DNA of 28,267 bases. Source: JAAYZQ01 sp041300865 (GTDB lineage Bacteria > Chloroflexota > Anaerolineae > JAAYZQ01). The translations under genes and the position numbers were made by a program. The notes under the pieces are model-generated. The model made no database searches, was not told the DNA's origin, and saw only the letters and a program-made list of their open reading frames with translations. Position 1 is the stretch's first letter. Each line of letters begins with the position of its first letter. Of the stretch, positions 15,427 through 23,687 are shown in pieces. The DNA is taken from assembly GCA_041300865.1 (NCBI GenBank), contig JBFYTF010000456.1, positions 1 to 28,267 on the forward strand. The letters run 5' to 3'.

Positions 15427-16464
15427 ATGAAAGCAGTTGTTCTTTATGACAAAGGGGACAGGTGCGTCGAAGTTCGAGACGTGCCGGTGCCGACCATTGG
15501 CCCCGAGGAGTGCCTGGTCGAGGTCAAGTACTGCGGCATCTGCGGCAGCGAGCCACACATGTACCATGGCCAGCTCACGCTCCTCGCCCGTCCCCCGGTT
15601 GTCCTCGGGCACGAGTGGTCAGGCGAGATCGTCGAGGTGGGCGAACGGGTGGTAGGTTTTGCCATCGGGGATCGGGTCACGTGCGAAACGGCGGCCGAGA
15701 CCTGTGGCGAGTGTGCACTGTGTCGCTCGGGCGCGTACAACGTCTGCCCGGAGCGCCGCGCCTTTGGTTTTGCCGTGGATGGGGCTTTTACGCGCTACGT
15801 GCGGGCCAGGCATCAGCGCCTCCACCACCTGCCAGCGGGTGTCAGCTTCGAAATGGCGGCCATGACCGAGCCCATCTGCGTGGCCTACAACGCCGTGGCC
15901 GAAAAGAGCCACGTCAACCCCGGTGATACCGTGGTCGTCATCGGCCCGGGGCCCGTGGGCCTGTTCGTGCTGCAGGTTGCCCGGCTGGCAGGGGCCGGCA
16001 CTCTGATCATCACCGGCACACCGCGCGACCGCAAGCGGCTGGAGCTGGCCAGGAAGCTGGGTGCCGACCTTGCCCTGGACGTTACGGAGCAGGACCCCGC
16101 CGCGGTCCTGCGCGGCGTCGGCGACGGCCTGGGCGCCCACCTGGTTATCGACTGCGCCGGCGTTCCGCCGGCCATCAAGCAGTCTCTCGAGCTCGTACGC
16201 CGCAACGGGCAGGTGACCAAGGTTGGCTGGTCGCTGCAGCCTGTCAACCTCACCCTCGACGAGATAGTGGCCAAGGTCATCACCTACCAGGGAGCCTTCT
16301 CTCATACCTGGACCACGTGGGAGACCTGCCTGGAGCTGATGTGCCAGAAGAGGATCGAGGCCGAGGCCCTCATCAGCGAGATCTGGCCCATCACCCGCTG
16401 GCAGGAAGCCTTTGAGAAGCTGGAGGCCCTTGAGGCCCACAAGATCCTGCTGTTTCCAGTGTGA
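15427..16464 (+). CDS. Zinc-dependent medium-chain alcohol/polyol dehydrogenase
   Basis: A 345-aa MDR dehydrogenase of the sorbitol/threonine dehydrogenase class. Catalytic zinc ligands are C39 ('GICGSEPH'), H62 and E63. Structural zinc cysteines are C93, C96, C99 and C107. The Rossmann motif reads 'VIGPGPVGLF'. Every zinc ligand has the same residue number as in the 8017-9048 protein, which points to paralogy. It lies 11 nt after the SDR gene and 50 nt before the transketolase genes, in one rightward operon. It probably oxidises a secondary alcohol of a polyol or sugar acid with NAD(P)+. Confidence 0.9.
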   Translation: MKAVVLYDKGDRCVEVRDVPVPTIGPEECLVEVKYCGICGSEPHMYHGQLTLLARPPVVLGHEWSGEIVEVGERVVGFAIGDRVTCETAAETCGECALCRSGAYNVCPERRAFGFAVDGAFTRYVRARHQRLHHLPAGVSFEMAAMTEPICVAYNAVAEKSHVNPGDTVVVIGPGPVGLFVLQVARLAGAGTLIITGTPRDRKRLELARKLGADLALDVTEQDPAAVLRGVGDGLGAHLVIDCAGVPPAIKQSLELVRRNGQVTKVGWSLQPVNLTLDEIVAKVITYQGAFSHTWTTWETCLELMCQKRIEAEALISEIWPITRWQEAFEKLEALEAHKILLFPV

Positions 16465-16514
16465 CGCCCCGGTAATTGGTGAATTGTCGCGACCATAAGA
16501 AGGGAGACACGAGG

Positions 16515-17366
16515 ATGATCGACGACCAGAAGGTGGCCGAGCTGGAGGCCATCGCCCGCGACCTGCGCTACCAGGTGGTGCGCATGATGGGTTCGGGCAA
16601 GGCTCACCATTTCGGCGGCTCGCTGTCCATCGTGGAGCTGGTCACCGCTCTCTATTTCTACAAGATGCGTTACGACCCGGCCAATCCTCGCTGGGAGGAG
16701 CGTGACCGGTTCGTGATGAGCAAAGGACACACCGTGCCCACCCAATACGCGGCCCTGGCCAGGCTGGGCGTAATCCCCAGAGAATCGCTGGCAACGCTCA
16801 AGCGCCTGGGCAGCATCCTCCAGGGCCATCCCAACGCCTGCCTGACCCCCGGCCTGGAGGCCTGCACCGGCTCCCTGGGCCAGGGCCTCTCTTTTGCCAA
16901 CGGCATCGCCATGGCGGCCAGGATCCGCGGGCTGCGCATCCGCGTCTACTGCCTCTTGGGTGATGGCGAGTTGCACGAGGGCCAGGTCTGGGAGGCGGCC
17001 ATGGGCACGGTTGCCCAGCGCCTCGATAACCTGGTAGCCATCGTCGATCGGAACGGGCTCAAGAGCCAGGGCCTGGTCGACGAGGCCAAGCCACTCGAGC
17101 CCCTGGCCGACAAATGGCGGGCCTTTGGCTGGCAGGCGATGACCGTGGACGGCCACGACCTGCGCCAGATCTGCAACGCCCTGGACGAGGCCGAAAAGGT
17201 GGAGGGTTGCCCGGTGGCCATCGTGGCCAACACGGTGAAGGGCAAGGGTGTGCCCTTCATGGAGGGGCAGTTCCAGTTCCACAACGCACCGATTAGCGAG
17301 GAGCAGTGGCGGGAGGCGCTGCGCCTCCTGGCCGGCGAGGCCGTGCCCGGGGAGGTATTGCCATGA
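16515..17366 (+). CDS. Transketolase, N-terminal (TPP-binding) half
   Basis: A 283-aa thiamine-diphosphate-binding domain. The ThDP/Mg motif begins G149-D150-G151 ('GDGELHEGQVWEAA') and ends 'DNLVAIVDRN' with N180. Histidines in 'AHHFGG' (H31/H32), 'SKGH' (H72) and 'GHPNA' (H105) match the substrate channel of split transketolases. The ATG at 16515 follows GGGAGACACGAGG; the frame is open back to 16476 without a better site. With the next gene it makes one active heterodimer, as in archaeal and many bacterial two-subunit transketolases. In this operon it may transfer a two-carbon ketol unit from a pathway-specific ketose rather than serve the housekeeping pentose phosphate cycle. Confidence 0.92.
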   Translation: MIDDQKVAELEAIARDLRYQVVRMMGSGKAHHFGGSLSIVELVTALYFYKMRYDPANPRWEERDRFVMSKGHTVPTQYAALARLGVIPRESLATLKRLGSILQGHPNACLTPGLEACTGSLGQGLSFANGIAMAARIRGLRIRVYCLLGDGELHEGQVWEAAMGTVAQRLDNLVAIVDRNGLKSQGLVDEAKPLEPLADKWRAFGWQAMTVDGHDLRQICNALDEAEKVEGCPVAIVANTVKGKGVPFMEGQFQFHNAPISEEQWREALRLLAGEAVPGEVLP

Positions 17367-18310
17367 AGTGGCAAGTGGGAGACCGTGTCGAGACGCGCGA
17401 CGCGTACGGCGAAGCCCTGCTGGCGCTGGGCCGCGCCCGGCCCGACGTTGTGGTTATGGACTCGGACCTGCAGCGCTCGAACAAGACCTATGCCTTCGGC
17501 CAGGCGCACCCCGAGCGTTTCTTCGACTTGGGCATTGCCGAGGCCGACATGGTGTGCACCGCGGCGGGCATGGCCGCCACCGGCATGACCGTCTTTGCCA
17601 CTTCTTTTGCCATGTTTGTGCCTGGCCGCTGCTACGATCAGATCCGCCTGCAGCTGTCCTACGGCCAGGCCAACGTCAAGATCGTGGGCGTCAGCGCTGG
17701 GCTGACCCAGGGGCCCGACGGCGCCACGCACCAGTCACTGGACGACGTGGCCCTGACTCGCATGCTGCCGGGGATGACCGTCCTGGTTCCCGCCGACGCC
17801 ACGGAGGCGTACCAGGCCGTCCTGGCCGCGGCCGAGATCCCCGGGCCGGTCTATCTGCGCATGGGACGCTACCCAACGCCGGTGTTGTGGGGTGAGGGCT
17901 CGAGCTTTACTGTGGGAGCCGTGCGCGAGCTAAGATCGGGCGAGGACGCCATTCTGTATGCCACTGGCATCATGACGGCCCTGGCCCTGGACACGGCCAG
18001 GATCCTGGCCGATCAGGGGGTCGATGCCACGGTGCTCAACGTGCCGACCCTCAAGCCCCTCCCCGCGGCGGCTATCTCCGGGCCGGCCAGGGGCAAGCGC
18101 CTGTGCGTATCCATGGAGGAACACTGGACCGTCGGCGGGCTCGGCAGCGCTGTCGCGGAGGCCCTCAGCGAGGCTGGGGCCATGGCCCCGCTGCTGCGCA
18201 TCGGCGTTGACGACCGCTTTGGCCTGTCGGGGACCGCTGACGAGCTCCTGGAGCACTATGGGCTGACGCCGGCGCAGATGGCGGACCGCATCCGGGCGCG
18301 CCTCGCGTAG
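17363..18310 (+). CDS. Transketolase, C-terminal half
   Basis: A 315-aa pyrimidine-binding plus C-terminal domain of transketolase. The catalytic glutamate that activates the aminopyrimidine is E60 in 'DLGIAEAD'. A 'TQGPDGATHQS' loop and the C-terminal 'EEHWTVGGLGSAV' motif are typical. The start codon overlaps the stop of the N-terminal half in ATGA (17363-17366), with GGAGG 12 nt upstream, so the two subunits are translationally coupled in a 1:1 ratio. It is the last gene of the long rightward run; the next gene converges on it after 33 nt. Confidence 0.92.
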   Translation: MKWQVGDRVETRDAYGEALLALGRARPDVVVMDSDLQRSNKTYAFGQAHPERFFDLGIAEADMVCTAAGMAATGMTVFATSFAMFVPGRCYDQIRLQLSYGQANVKIVGVSAGLTQGPDGATHQSLDDVALTRMLPGMTVLVPADATEAYQAVLAAAEIPGPVYLRMGRYPTPVLWGEGSSFTVGAVRELRSGEDAILYATGIMTALALDTARILADQGVDATVLNVPTLKPLPAAAISGPARGKRLCVSMEEHWTVGGLGSAVAEALSEAGAMAPLLRIGVDDRFGLSGTADELLEHYGLTPAQMADRIRARLA

Positions 18311-18343
18311 GCCGCGCGCGCGTTTATCTGGGCCAGGGCCGGG

Positions 18344-19261
18344 CTACAGGTAGGGCGATTCCTCGTCCAGGCCGTAAGTCTCGGTCAGGGCCTGGACCGC
18401 CCCCTCCCCGGGAGTGAAGGACACCCGGCCGTGGAGCTGCCATACCTCGCGGTGGCTGACGCTGCCCTCCGGGGGAATGGTGCTGGCCGGTCCAAGGGTC
18501 TCGAGCTCCAGGAAGCGCTCGTTGCAGTAGCACTCGCTGGAGCTGCCCAGGTCAAAGTACTCGCTGCCCGCTTCGAAACGGGCCCTCTTGACCAGGAGGC
18601 TGTCTCGCCAGTGGTAAGCCAGCCAGCCCCGGGGATTGGGACAGCCAAGTTTGAGGGCGCCGCCGCGCAGCGTGGCGTGCACCAGGATGTGGTCATTCTC
18701 CCACCACAGGTGCGGGCTGCGCACATCGGTGTAGGGCCAGAGTGCGAGCTGGCGGTCGGGCAGCAGGCCACCGACAACAGCCGGCCCCATGCCTTGCGGC
18801 AGGATGGCCACGCCCCCGAGCTTGAGCTGGGTGATGGCCCACGCGGCGCTCGTCACGGTCCACAGCCCGTGGTTCGTCAAAACGTGATCCACGACGACAA
18901 CTGGGCCGTCGCCCGGCAGAGTGATACGCAGCGACTTTTGCAGTCCGGTGGCGGTCTCTGTGGGCTGGACGACCAGCAGGCCGTCTGCCGTCTCGTAGAT
19001 CTCGGGCGGTGCATCGTCGGGCAGATAGGTGCGGCTGGCCAGCTCGGGCGCGTGCCACAGCCGGTGCCCGCCCCAGGCATGGAACTGGCCGCCGCCGGGA
19101 TGATCGAGGGTGAAATCGGGCACCTCGGCAAAGGGACTTTCCTCGCCGTGAAGCCGCAGGCGGAGGACGCGGGGACCGGTGGCCCGCGTCACCAGCAAGG
19201 AAAGGGCGGCGTTCTCCAGCTCCACACAGTCGAGCCCCAGGAAACGTGCCGTTTTGAGCAT
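18344..19261 (-). CDS. Aldose-epimerase-like beta-sandwich protein (DUF4380-like)
   Basis: A 305-aa protein whose N-terminal part ('CVELENAALSLLVTRATGPRVL') and HxWGGHRLWHAPE segment resemble DUF4380/galactose-mutarotase-like proteins that bind or epimerise carbohydrates. Further conserved-looking parts are 'WAITQL' and 'SSSECYCNERFLELE'. No signal peptide is present. The start is set at ATG 19261 by GGAGGAG directly upstream; the frame also runs back to 19315 without a site. It converges on the transketolase operon and has its own promoter, divergent from the PHP-hydrolase gene. A catalytic role is not demonstrated; carbohydrate binding is inferred from the fold family. Confidence 0.7.
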   Translation of the reverse strand: MLKTARFLGLDCVELENAALSLLVTRATGPRVLRLRLHGEESPFAEVPDFTLDHPGGGQFHAWGGHRLWHAPELASRTYLPDDAPPEIYETADGLLVVQPTETATGLQKSLRITLPGDGPVVVVDHVLTNHGLWTVTSAAWAITQLKLGGVAILPQGMGPAVVGGLLPDRQLALWPYTDVRSPHLWWENDHILVHATLRGGALKLGCPNPRGWLAYHWRDSLLVKRARFEAGSEYFDLGSSSECYCNERFLELETLGPASTIPPEGSVSHREVWQLHGRVSFTPGEGAVQALTETYGLDEESPYL

Positions 19262-19285
19262 CTCTCCTCCGGGCGGGTTTGGTCT

Positions 19286-19315
19286 ATTGTGCCACAGGAC
19301 CGGGCTGCCTGTCAA
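19286..19315 (-). promoter_or_regulatory. Promoter of the DUF4380-like gene
   Basis: Reading leftward: TTGACA (19310-19315), 18-nt spacer, CACAAT (19286-19291), with the ATG about 25 nt further on. It is back to back with the rightward promoter at 19324-19352. Confidence 0.5.
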
Positions 19316-19323
19316 AGGGCCAG

Positions 19324-19352
19324 TTGACTTCCGTCTCCGACTCTGCTATAAT
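19324..19352 (+). promoter_or_regulatory. Promoter of the PHP-hydrolase gene
   Basis: TTGACT (19324-19329), 17-nt spacer, TATAAT (19347-19352), near consensus. It leaves a leader of about 250 nt before ATG 19611, in which I see no other element. Confidence 0.65.
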
Positions 19353-19610
19353 CACTGCCGGCAGGGTAACACGCACTTCTCGTCACCTGTCATTGTTGCC
19401 GGCTTCCGTATCTGCCCGGTCCGCCAGCTGCCGACTGCCCTGACCTACTGCCAGTTGCACACCCTTCCTGGGTTGCTCGTCAAAGGCGCCGGCTATCTCC
19501 GGCATCTCCGTTGCCAGGGAGCTACGAGTAAGAGCCGGGCCAGATCTCGGTTGTGGTAAGGCCGGCGAGTGAGGTGCCGCCGCCAGAGTTCGCGAGCGAG
19601 GAGGGTACCG

Positions 19611-21554
19611 ATGGGCCGCTCGAATGAGACCGGGAGGGAGCAGGGACAGATCGTTCGTTTCTTTGCCGACGTCTTTGGGCTGCCGCGAGAAGACTTCGAG
19701 CGGCTGGGCAGGGCACCCGAGGGAGCGACTCCCAGGATGGTGGGTGTCTTGCGCCTGCGGAATCAGCCCGAGTTCTGGGTCGATGCCCCGTGGCGCATTG
19801 AGCCAGACCTGGACAGCATCCCTGTCTCGTTTCATCTGCGCGAGGCAAACCTTCAGCCGCCGGGTATGGGACCGTGGCGCCTGGACGTGCTGCTGGTGGA
19901 ACAGGAGCTGCCAGATGGCAGCTGGCTGAAGCTGGCGGAGCTGCTGCCCGGCGATCTGCCCGGTATCGATGAACAGGGTTTCAGCACCACAGACCTGTGG
20001 GTGCACGGCATATCGCTGCCCCTCGCCGCGCTCCAGGGTGCCGAGTGCGGCCAGAAGGTCCACTTGCGCGCCCTCTTTCTTGGCAGGTTTGCCCCTCACG
20101 ATGAGCTCGCCAGCGTGGAGATTCACCTCGAGGTGCTGCTGGCCGCAGAGGGTCTGCCCGGCGGACGGGCAGCTGCCGGCTCCGGCCCGCGGCAGTGGTT
20201 CTACGGCGACACCCACTATCATTCGGCCTACACCAATGACCCGAAAGAGTTCGGAGGCGCCATCCTGGAGGCCCGCCGGGCAGGGCGGGCGGTGGGGCTC
20301 GACTGGCTCGCCGTGACGGACCACTCGTGCGACCTCGACGAGGTGGACGCCGGGCAGGGAAGCCGGCGCCGCTGGGACCGCCTCGCGGACGATATCGCCT
20401 CGCCGGCTATCTCGGACAAGGACTTTCGCTGCATCTTGGGCGAAGAGATCACGTTCTTGGGCCACAAAGGCTGGCCGCTGCACATGCTCGCCTTCGGCGA
20501 CATGGACGAGATGGTCGAGGGGGCCTTTTTGCCCGCCGATTCGAGCGCCCCCGAGATGGTCCTCGCCCGCGAAGCGCTGCAAGCCATCGTGCAGGCCGGC
20601 ACCGGCTACAAACCCGATATTTTAGACCGGCTCTTTGGCAAGGTGCTGGGACTGGACGAGGTCATGGCCCGGCTGCCCGCCGGAACGCTGACCTTTGCCG
20701 CCCATCCTTTCGACTTTGCCCAGGTACCCCCGGCGCGCTGGTCCCGAGAAGACCTCGCCCATGAACGGTTGACGGGCTACGAGTTCTGGAATGGCCGCGT
20801 TCGGGCCAAGGCAGGCAGGACGCCAAACCCCTTTGCGGCGTGGAAGGATGCCGGCGAGCTGGCGGAGGCCGACGAGGCACGCATCGAGAAGCTGCAGGAA
20901 CAGGCCGCAGAACGGTGGGATCCGCAGCTGCAGCGCGGGGTCCGGCACTGGCTACGCGGCGAAAAGCTGCCGGCCTGGCGGCCGGTGCTGATCGCCGGCG
21001 CTGATGCCCACGGGGACTTTAACTATCACGTTGGCTGGGCCTGGGACTATCGCCGCTTCGACGTGAACGACAACGCCCTGGGCCGTGCCCGCACGGCAGT
21101 CTACCTGCCACGGCACGCCGCGGACGGGCTGCCAACGGTGGCCGACATCCTCGCGGCCTTGAGACAAGGTGCCTGCGTGGCGACGGATGGACCCATTGTC
21201 GACTTCTGCCTCGAGCAAGGGGGCCGTGTCGCGTCCCTGGGAGAACTCCTCGAAGTTAGTGGACCAGAAAACGTCATCCTCCGCGCCACCGCCCATACCA
21301 CAGCCGAGTTTGGTCCCGTCACCGAGGTCGAGGTGGTGAGCTACTGGGCCGGCCAGCAGGGCCGCAAGCCCCGGCACACCGTCGTTAAGGCTGGCGATCC
21401 TGCCGTGCTCGATCTGGACGGACGCCGGGGGTACTGCCGCCTGCAAGCCCGGAGCGCGGGCCCCGCGGGAGAGTGCTTCTGCTGCTTCACGAACCCCATC
21501 TGGCTGCGTGTAATGGACGGTGGCGTCCGGCAGGTGCAGCTCTTGTTCTCGTAA
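19611..21554 (+). CDS. PHP-domain / CehA-McbA-type metallohydrolase
   Basis: A 647-aa protein. Residues 1-190 form a beta-rich N-terminal region of unknown role ('RLRNQPEFWVDAPWRIEP'). The PHP catalytic core begins with 'GDTHYHS' (H202, H204), followed by 'VTDHS', 'GEEIT', 'FAAHPF' (H365) and 'AGADAHGD' (D465, H467), giving a nearly full set of PHP metal ligands. A C-terminal beta-domain completes the chain. CehA/McbA-family members hydrolyse esters or carbamates, while other PHP proteins are phosphoesterases, so the bond cleaved is uncertain. No signal peptide is seen. GAGGAGGG upstream sets the ATG at 19611. It has its own promoter and terminator, so it is monocistronic and linked to the pathway only by location. 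Confidence 0.8.
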   Translation: MGRSNETGREQGQIVRFFADVFGLPREDFERLGRAPEGATPRMVGVLRLRNQPEFWVDAPWRIEPDLDSIPVSFHLREANLQPPGMGPWRLDVLLVEQELPDGSWLKLAELLPGDLPGIDEQGFSTTDLWVHGISLPLAALQGAECGQKVHLRALFLGRFAPHDELASVEIHLEVLLAAEGLPGGRAAAGSGPRQWFYGDTHYHSAYTNDPKEFGGAILEARRAGRAVGLDWLAVTDHSCDLDEVDAGQGSRRRWDRLADDIASPAISDKDFRCILGEEITFLGHKGWPLHMLAFGDMDEMVEGAFLPADSSAPEMVLAREALQAIVQAGTGYKPDILDRLFGKVLGLDEVMARLPAGTLTFAAHPFDFAQVPPARWSREDLAHERLTGYEFWNGRVRAKAGRTPNPFAAWKDAGELAEADEARIEKLQEQAAERWDPQLQRGVRHWLRGEKLPAWRPVLIAGADAHGDFNYHVGWAWDYRRFDVNDNALGRARTAVYLPRHAADGLPTVADILAALRQGACVATDGPIVDFCLEQGGRVASLGELLEVSGPENVILRATAHTTAEFGPVTEVEVVSYWAGQQGRKPRHTVVKAGDPAVLDLDGRRGYCRLQARSAGPAGECFCCFTNPIWLRVMDGGVRQVQLLFS

Positions 21555-21571
21555 GGTCGCCGGCTCGCGCC

Positions 21572-21600
21572 AAGCCCGGGCCGAGTGCCTGGGCTTTTTT
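21572..21600 (+). terminator. Rho-independent terminator of the PHP-hydrolase gene
   Basis: A 10-bp stem (21572-21581 with 21587-21596, one G-U pair) and 5-nt loop run into a T6 tract ending at 21600, 17 nt after the stop codon. Confidence 0.85.
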
Positions 21601-21605
21601 GCAAC

Positions 21606-21636
21606 TGTATCTCGAAATGTATCCGAACTCTGTATC
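21606..21636 (+). repeat. Three TGTATC direct repeats upstream of the small membrane-protein gene
   Basis: TGTATC occurs at 21606-21611, 21618-21623 and 21631-21636, spaced 12 and 13 nt, i.e. close to one helical turn apart. The array lies directly upstream of a weak -35-like TGGACA (21645-21650), a position suited to an activator or repressor binding site. Confidence 0.4.
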
Positions 21637-21644
21637 CAGGTATA

Positions 21645-21673
21645 TGGACACGGTTCTCACCCTGTGTTACCCT
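21645..21673 (+). promoter_or_regulatory. Weak candidate promoter of the small membrane-protein gene
   Basis: TGGACA (21645-21650), 17-nt spacer, TACCCT (21668-21673). Both boxes deviate from consensus. The -10 overlaps an imperfect inverted repeat, TTACCCTAT/ATAGGTAA (21667-21675 and 21680-21687, 4-nt loop), which could be an operator. Confidence 0.35.
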
Positions 21674-21749
21674 ATCAACATAGGTAAGACACGAGTTTTC
21701 GACGTGAGCGTACGTGCTGCTCGCGTCTACCAGATGAAGGAGACATGAG

Positions 21750-22043
21750 ATGACTGACTATGAGCGAGAGCAGCGTCGAGAGGTTGAACGTCGCGAACGC
21801 ATGGAGAGAGAGACGGTAGAGCCGATGGATGAGCCCATCGGCGTGTACGACCGGGGCGAGCGCGTTGACGAGCCGATCATGGGTCGCGGCGATATGGACC
21901 CGCTGGCTGAGCGAATCGATCCTTACGATCGCCCCGCAGACGTGGAGACTAGGAGCAACTCTGGCCTGTGGATGACGGTGGGCATCATCGTCCTTGTCGT
22001 CGTCGCCCTAATCGTAGTCATGCTGCTCCTACCCCTGCTCTAG
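21750..22043 (+). CDS. Small tail-anchored membrane protein, function unknown
   Basis: A 97-aa protein. Residues 1-70 are extremely polar, rich in Glu, Arg, Asp and Met with repeated 'ERRERMERE' and 'DEPI' patterns. Residues 74-97 form one strong membrane helix (starts 'WMTVGIIVLVVV', ends 'MLLLPLL') at the very C-terminus. I recognise no family. The coding signs are a GAAGGAG site before ATG 21750, a clear domain contrast and its own upstream repeats. It stands alone between a terminator and the group II intron. The charged part is probably cytoplasmic, but no interaction partner can be named. Confidence 0.7.
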   Translation: MTDYEREQRREVERRERMERETVEPMDEPIGVYDRGERVDEPIMGRGDMDPLAERIDPYDRPADVETRSNSGLWMTVGIIVLVVVALIVVMLLLPLL

Positions 22044-22244
22044 GGACACTAGCCGGCCATTGCAGAGCCGTGGAAGCCATGGCCGGCGCCCGCCCCACCA
22101 GACCCATTGCAGCCAGGGGCGGTCCAAAGCCAGCCGAACGAAGCCGCATGGAGCATCAGCTGGCACCGGCCAGCGCATCGTAGTATCATTCTAGCCGGGC
22201 TGGCAACAATCGAGTAGGGGGCGGCGGCTAGCCGCCCCCTCTCA

Positions 22245-22279
22245 CACCACCGGACATGCGGGTCCGCATCCGGCGGTTC
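22245..22279 (-). ncRNA. Group II intron domain V hairpin
   Basis: The minus strand folds as a lower helix of about 9 bp (ACCGCCGGA with TCCGGTGGT), a 2-nt bulge (TG) and a 4-bp upper helix capped by a 4-nt loop. This is the hallmark catalytic domain V shape. It lies just downstream of the maturase stop, as expected. Confidence 0.75.
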
Positions 22280-22280
22280 G

Positions 22281-23687
22281 TCAAGTTTGACGCAGTTGCC
22301 GGTATCGCTGACCAATGCTCTCCAGCCCCAACTTCTGCCAGTAAGCATTGCTCAGCGCCTCGTTTACCACCGGTGTTCTGGACATATGCCACGGACTCTT
22401 GCCCAAGGCTCCCAAGCCTGCTCGCCCTCGGGGTACACCTAGGGCAACCAGCTCTCGGTAGCGGGTCCGTCCCCGTTTCCACCGTTTCCAGACCATCTGC
22501 CTCAGCCTGCGTCTTAGCCAGCTGTCCAGGTCCTCAAAGACGCTCGGTGTGTCTGCCAGCCGGAAGTATCCGAGCCAGCCTCGTAGATACTGGTTCACTT
22601 CTCGGATCACTTCCTCCAGCTTCCCAGAGCGAGTTCGTCGTGTCAACCGGCGCAGCCTTCGTCGCAGACGTTGCAGCGACTGGGTTGCGACCCGGATGCG
22701 CACTTCTCCCCGGTATTTGTAAAAGCTAAACCCCAGGAACTTGACCTTACTCGCCCGGTCCACCTTGCTCTTCTGGCGGTTCACCCTCAGCTTCAGCTTC
22801 CCTTCCAGAAACTGCACCACACTGCCCATGACCCGCTCGCCTGCCCGCTGCGTTTTCACGTAGATGTTGCAGTCGTCGGCGTAACGCACAAACTTGTGCC
22901 CTCGCTTTTCCAGCTCCTTGTCCAGGTCATCGAGCATGATGTTGGACAACAGCGGTGACAGTGGCCCGCCTTGTGGCGTCCCTTCTTCCGTATCCATCAC
23001 CACCCCGTTGACCATCACCCCCGATTCCAGGTAGGCCCGGATAAGCTTCAGCACCCGTTTGTCTTTCACCACACGCGCCACCCGCGCCATCAGCATATCG
23101 TGGTTCACCCGGTCGAAGAACCTCTCCAGGTCGATGTCCACCACCCAGTCGTACCCTTCTTGCACGTACCCCTGGGCTTGCTTCATGGCATCGTGGGCGC
23201 TGCGCCCTGGCCGAAACCCGTAGCTGTGTGGTGAAAAGAGCGGCTCAAACAACGGTGTCAGGGCTTGTGCTATGGCCTGTTGCATGAAGCGGTCCAGCAC
23301 CGTTGGTATCCCAAGCTGCCGTTCCCCGCCGTCCGGTTTGGGTATCCCCACCCGGCGCACAGGGCTCGCCCGATACCGCCCTCCATCCAGAGCTTCCCGA
23401 ATTTCTCGCCAGTGGTCGATGATGTACGGTCGCAACTCCTCAACCGTCATCCCGTCCACCCCTGGCGCCCCTCGGTTGCTCTCGACTCGGTGCAGGGCTC
23501 GTAGCAGGTTCTGTCTTTCCCAAACCTGTTCCCATAGCCCTGCGACTGCGTTGGATTGCCCTTCGTCTCGTGCCGGGGATTGCTCGACCCTCTGGTCAGT
23601 CCTCAGCGGCTTCACCGCCTCTCCCTGGCCAGCAGTACCCCTATCCGGGGCAGTCTGTCTTCTGGGCTCATCCCGCGAACTGCTCAA
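22281..23687 (-). CDS. ltrA: Group II intron reverse transcriptase/maturase
   Basis: A 468-aa intron-encoded protein. The reverse-transcriptase fingers/palm ('NRGAPGVDGMT', 'IPKPDGGERQLGIPT', 'YGFRPGRSAHDA', 'EGTPQGGPLSPLLSN') carry the catalytic Y269-A270-D271-D272 motif. A maturase X domain follows ('YLRGWLGYFRLADT'). There is no HNH endonuclease domain, as in class C introns. All key residues are present, so splicing and mobility may be retained. The start is a TTG at 23685-23687 preceded by AGGAGG, since no ATG fits the N-terminus. It sits inside the intron RNA, in domain IV. Confidence 0.93.
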   Translation of the reverse strand: MSSSRDEPRRQTAPDRGTAGQGEAVKPLRTDQRVEQSPARDEGQSNAVAGLWEQVWERQNLLRALHRVESNRGAPGVDGMTVEELRPYIIDHWREIREALDGGRYRASPVRRVGIPKPDGGERQLGIPTVLDRFMQQAIAQALTPLFEPLFSPHSYGFRPGRSAHDAMKQAQGYVQEGYDWVVDIDLERFFDRVNHDMLMARVARVVKDKRVLKLIRAYLESGVMVNGVVMDTEEGTPQGGPLSPLLSNIMLDDLDKELEKRGHKFVRYADDCNIYVKTQRAGERVMGSVVQFLEGKLKLRVNRQKSKVDRASKVKFLGFSFYKYRGEVRIRVATQSLQRLRRRLRRLTRRTRSGKLEEVIREVNQYLRGWLGYFRLADTPSVFEDLDSWLRRRLRQMVWKRWKRGRTRYRELVALGVPRGRAGLGALGKSPWHMSRTPVVNEALSNAYWQKLGLESIGQRYRQLRQT

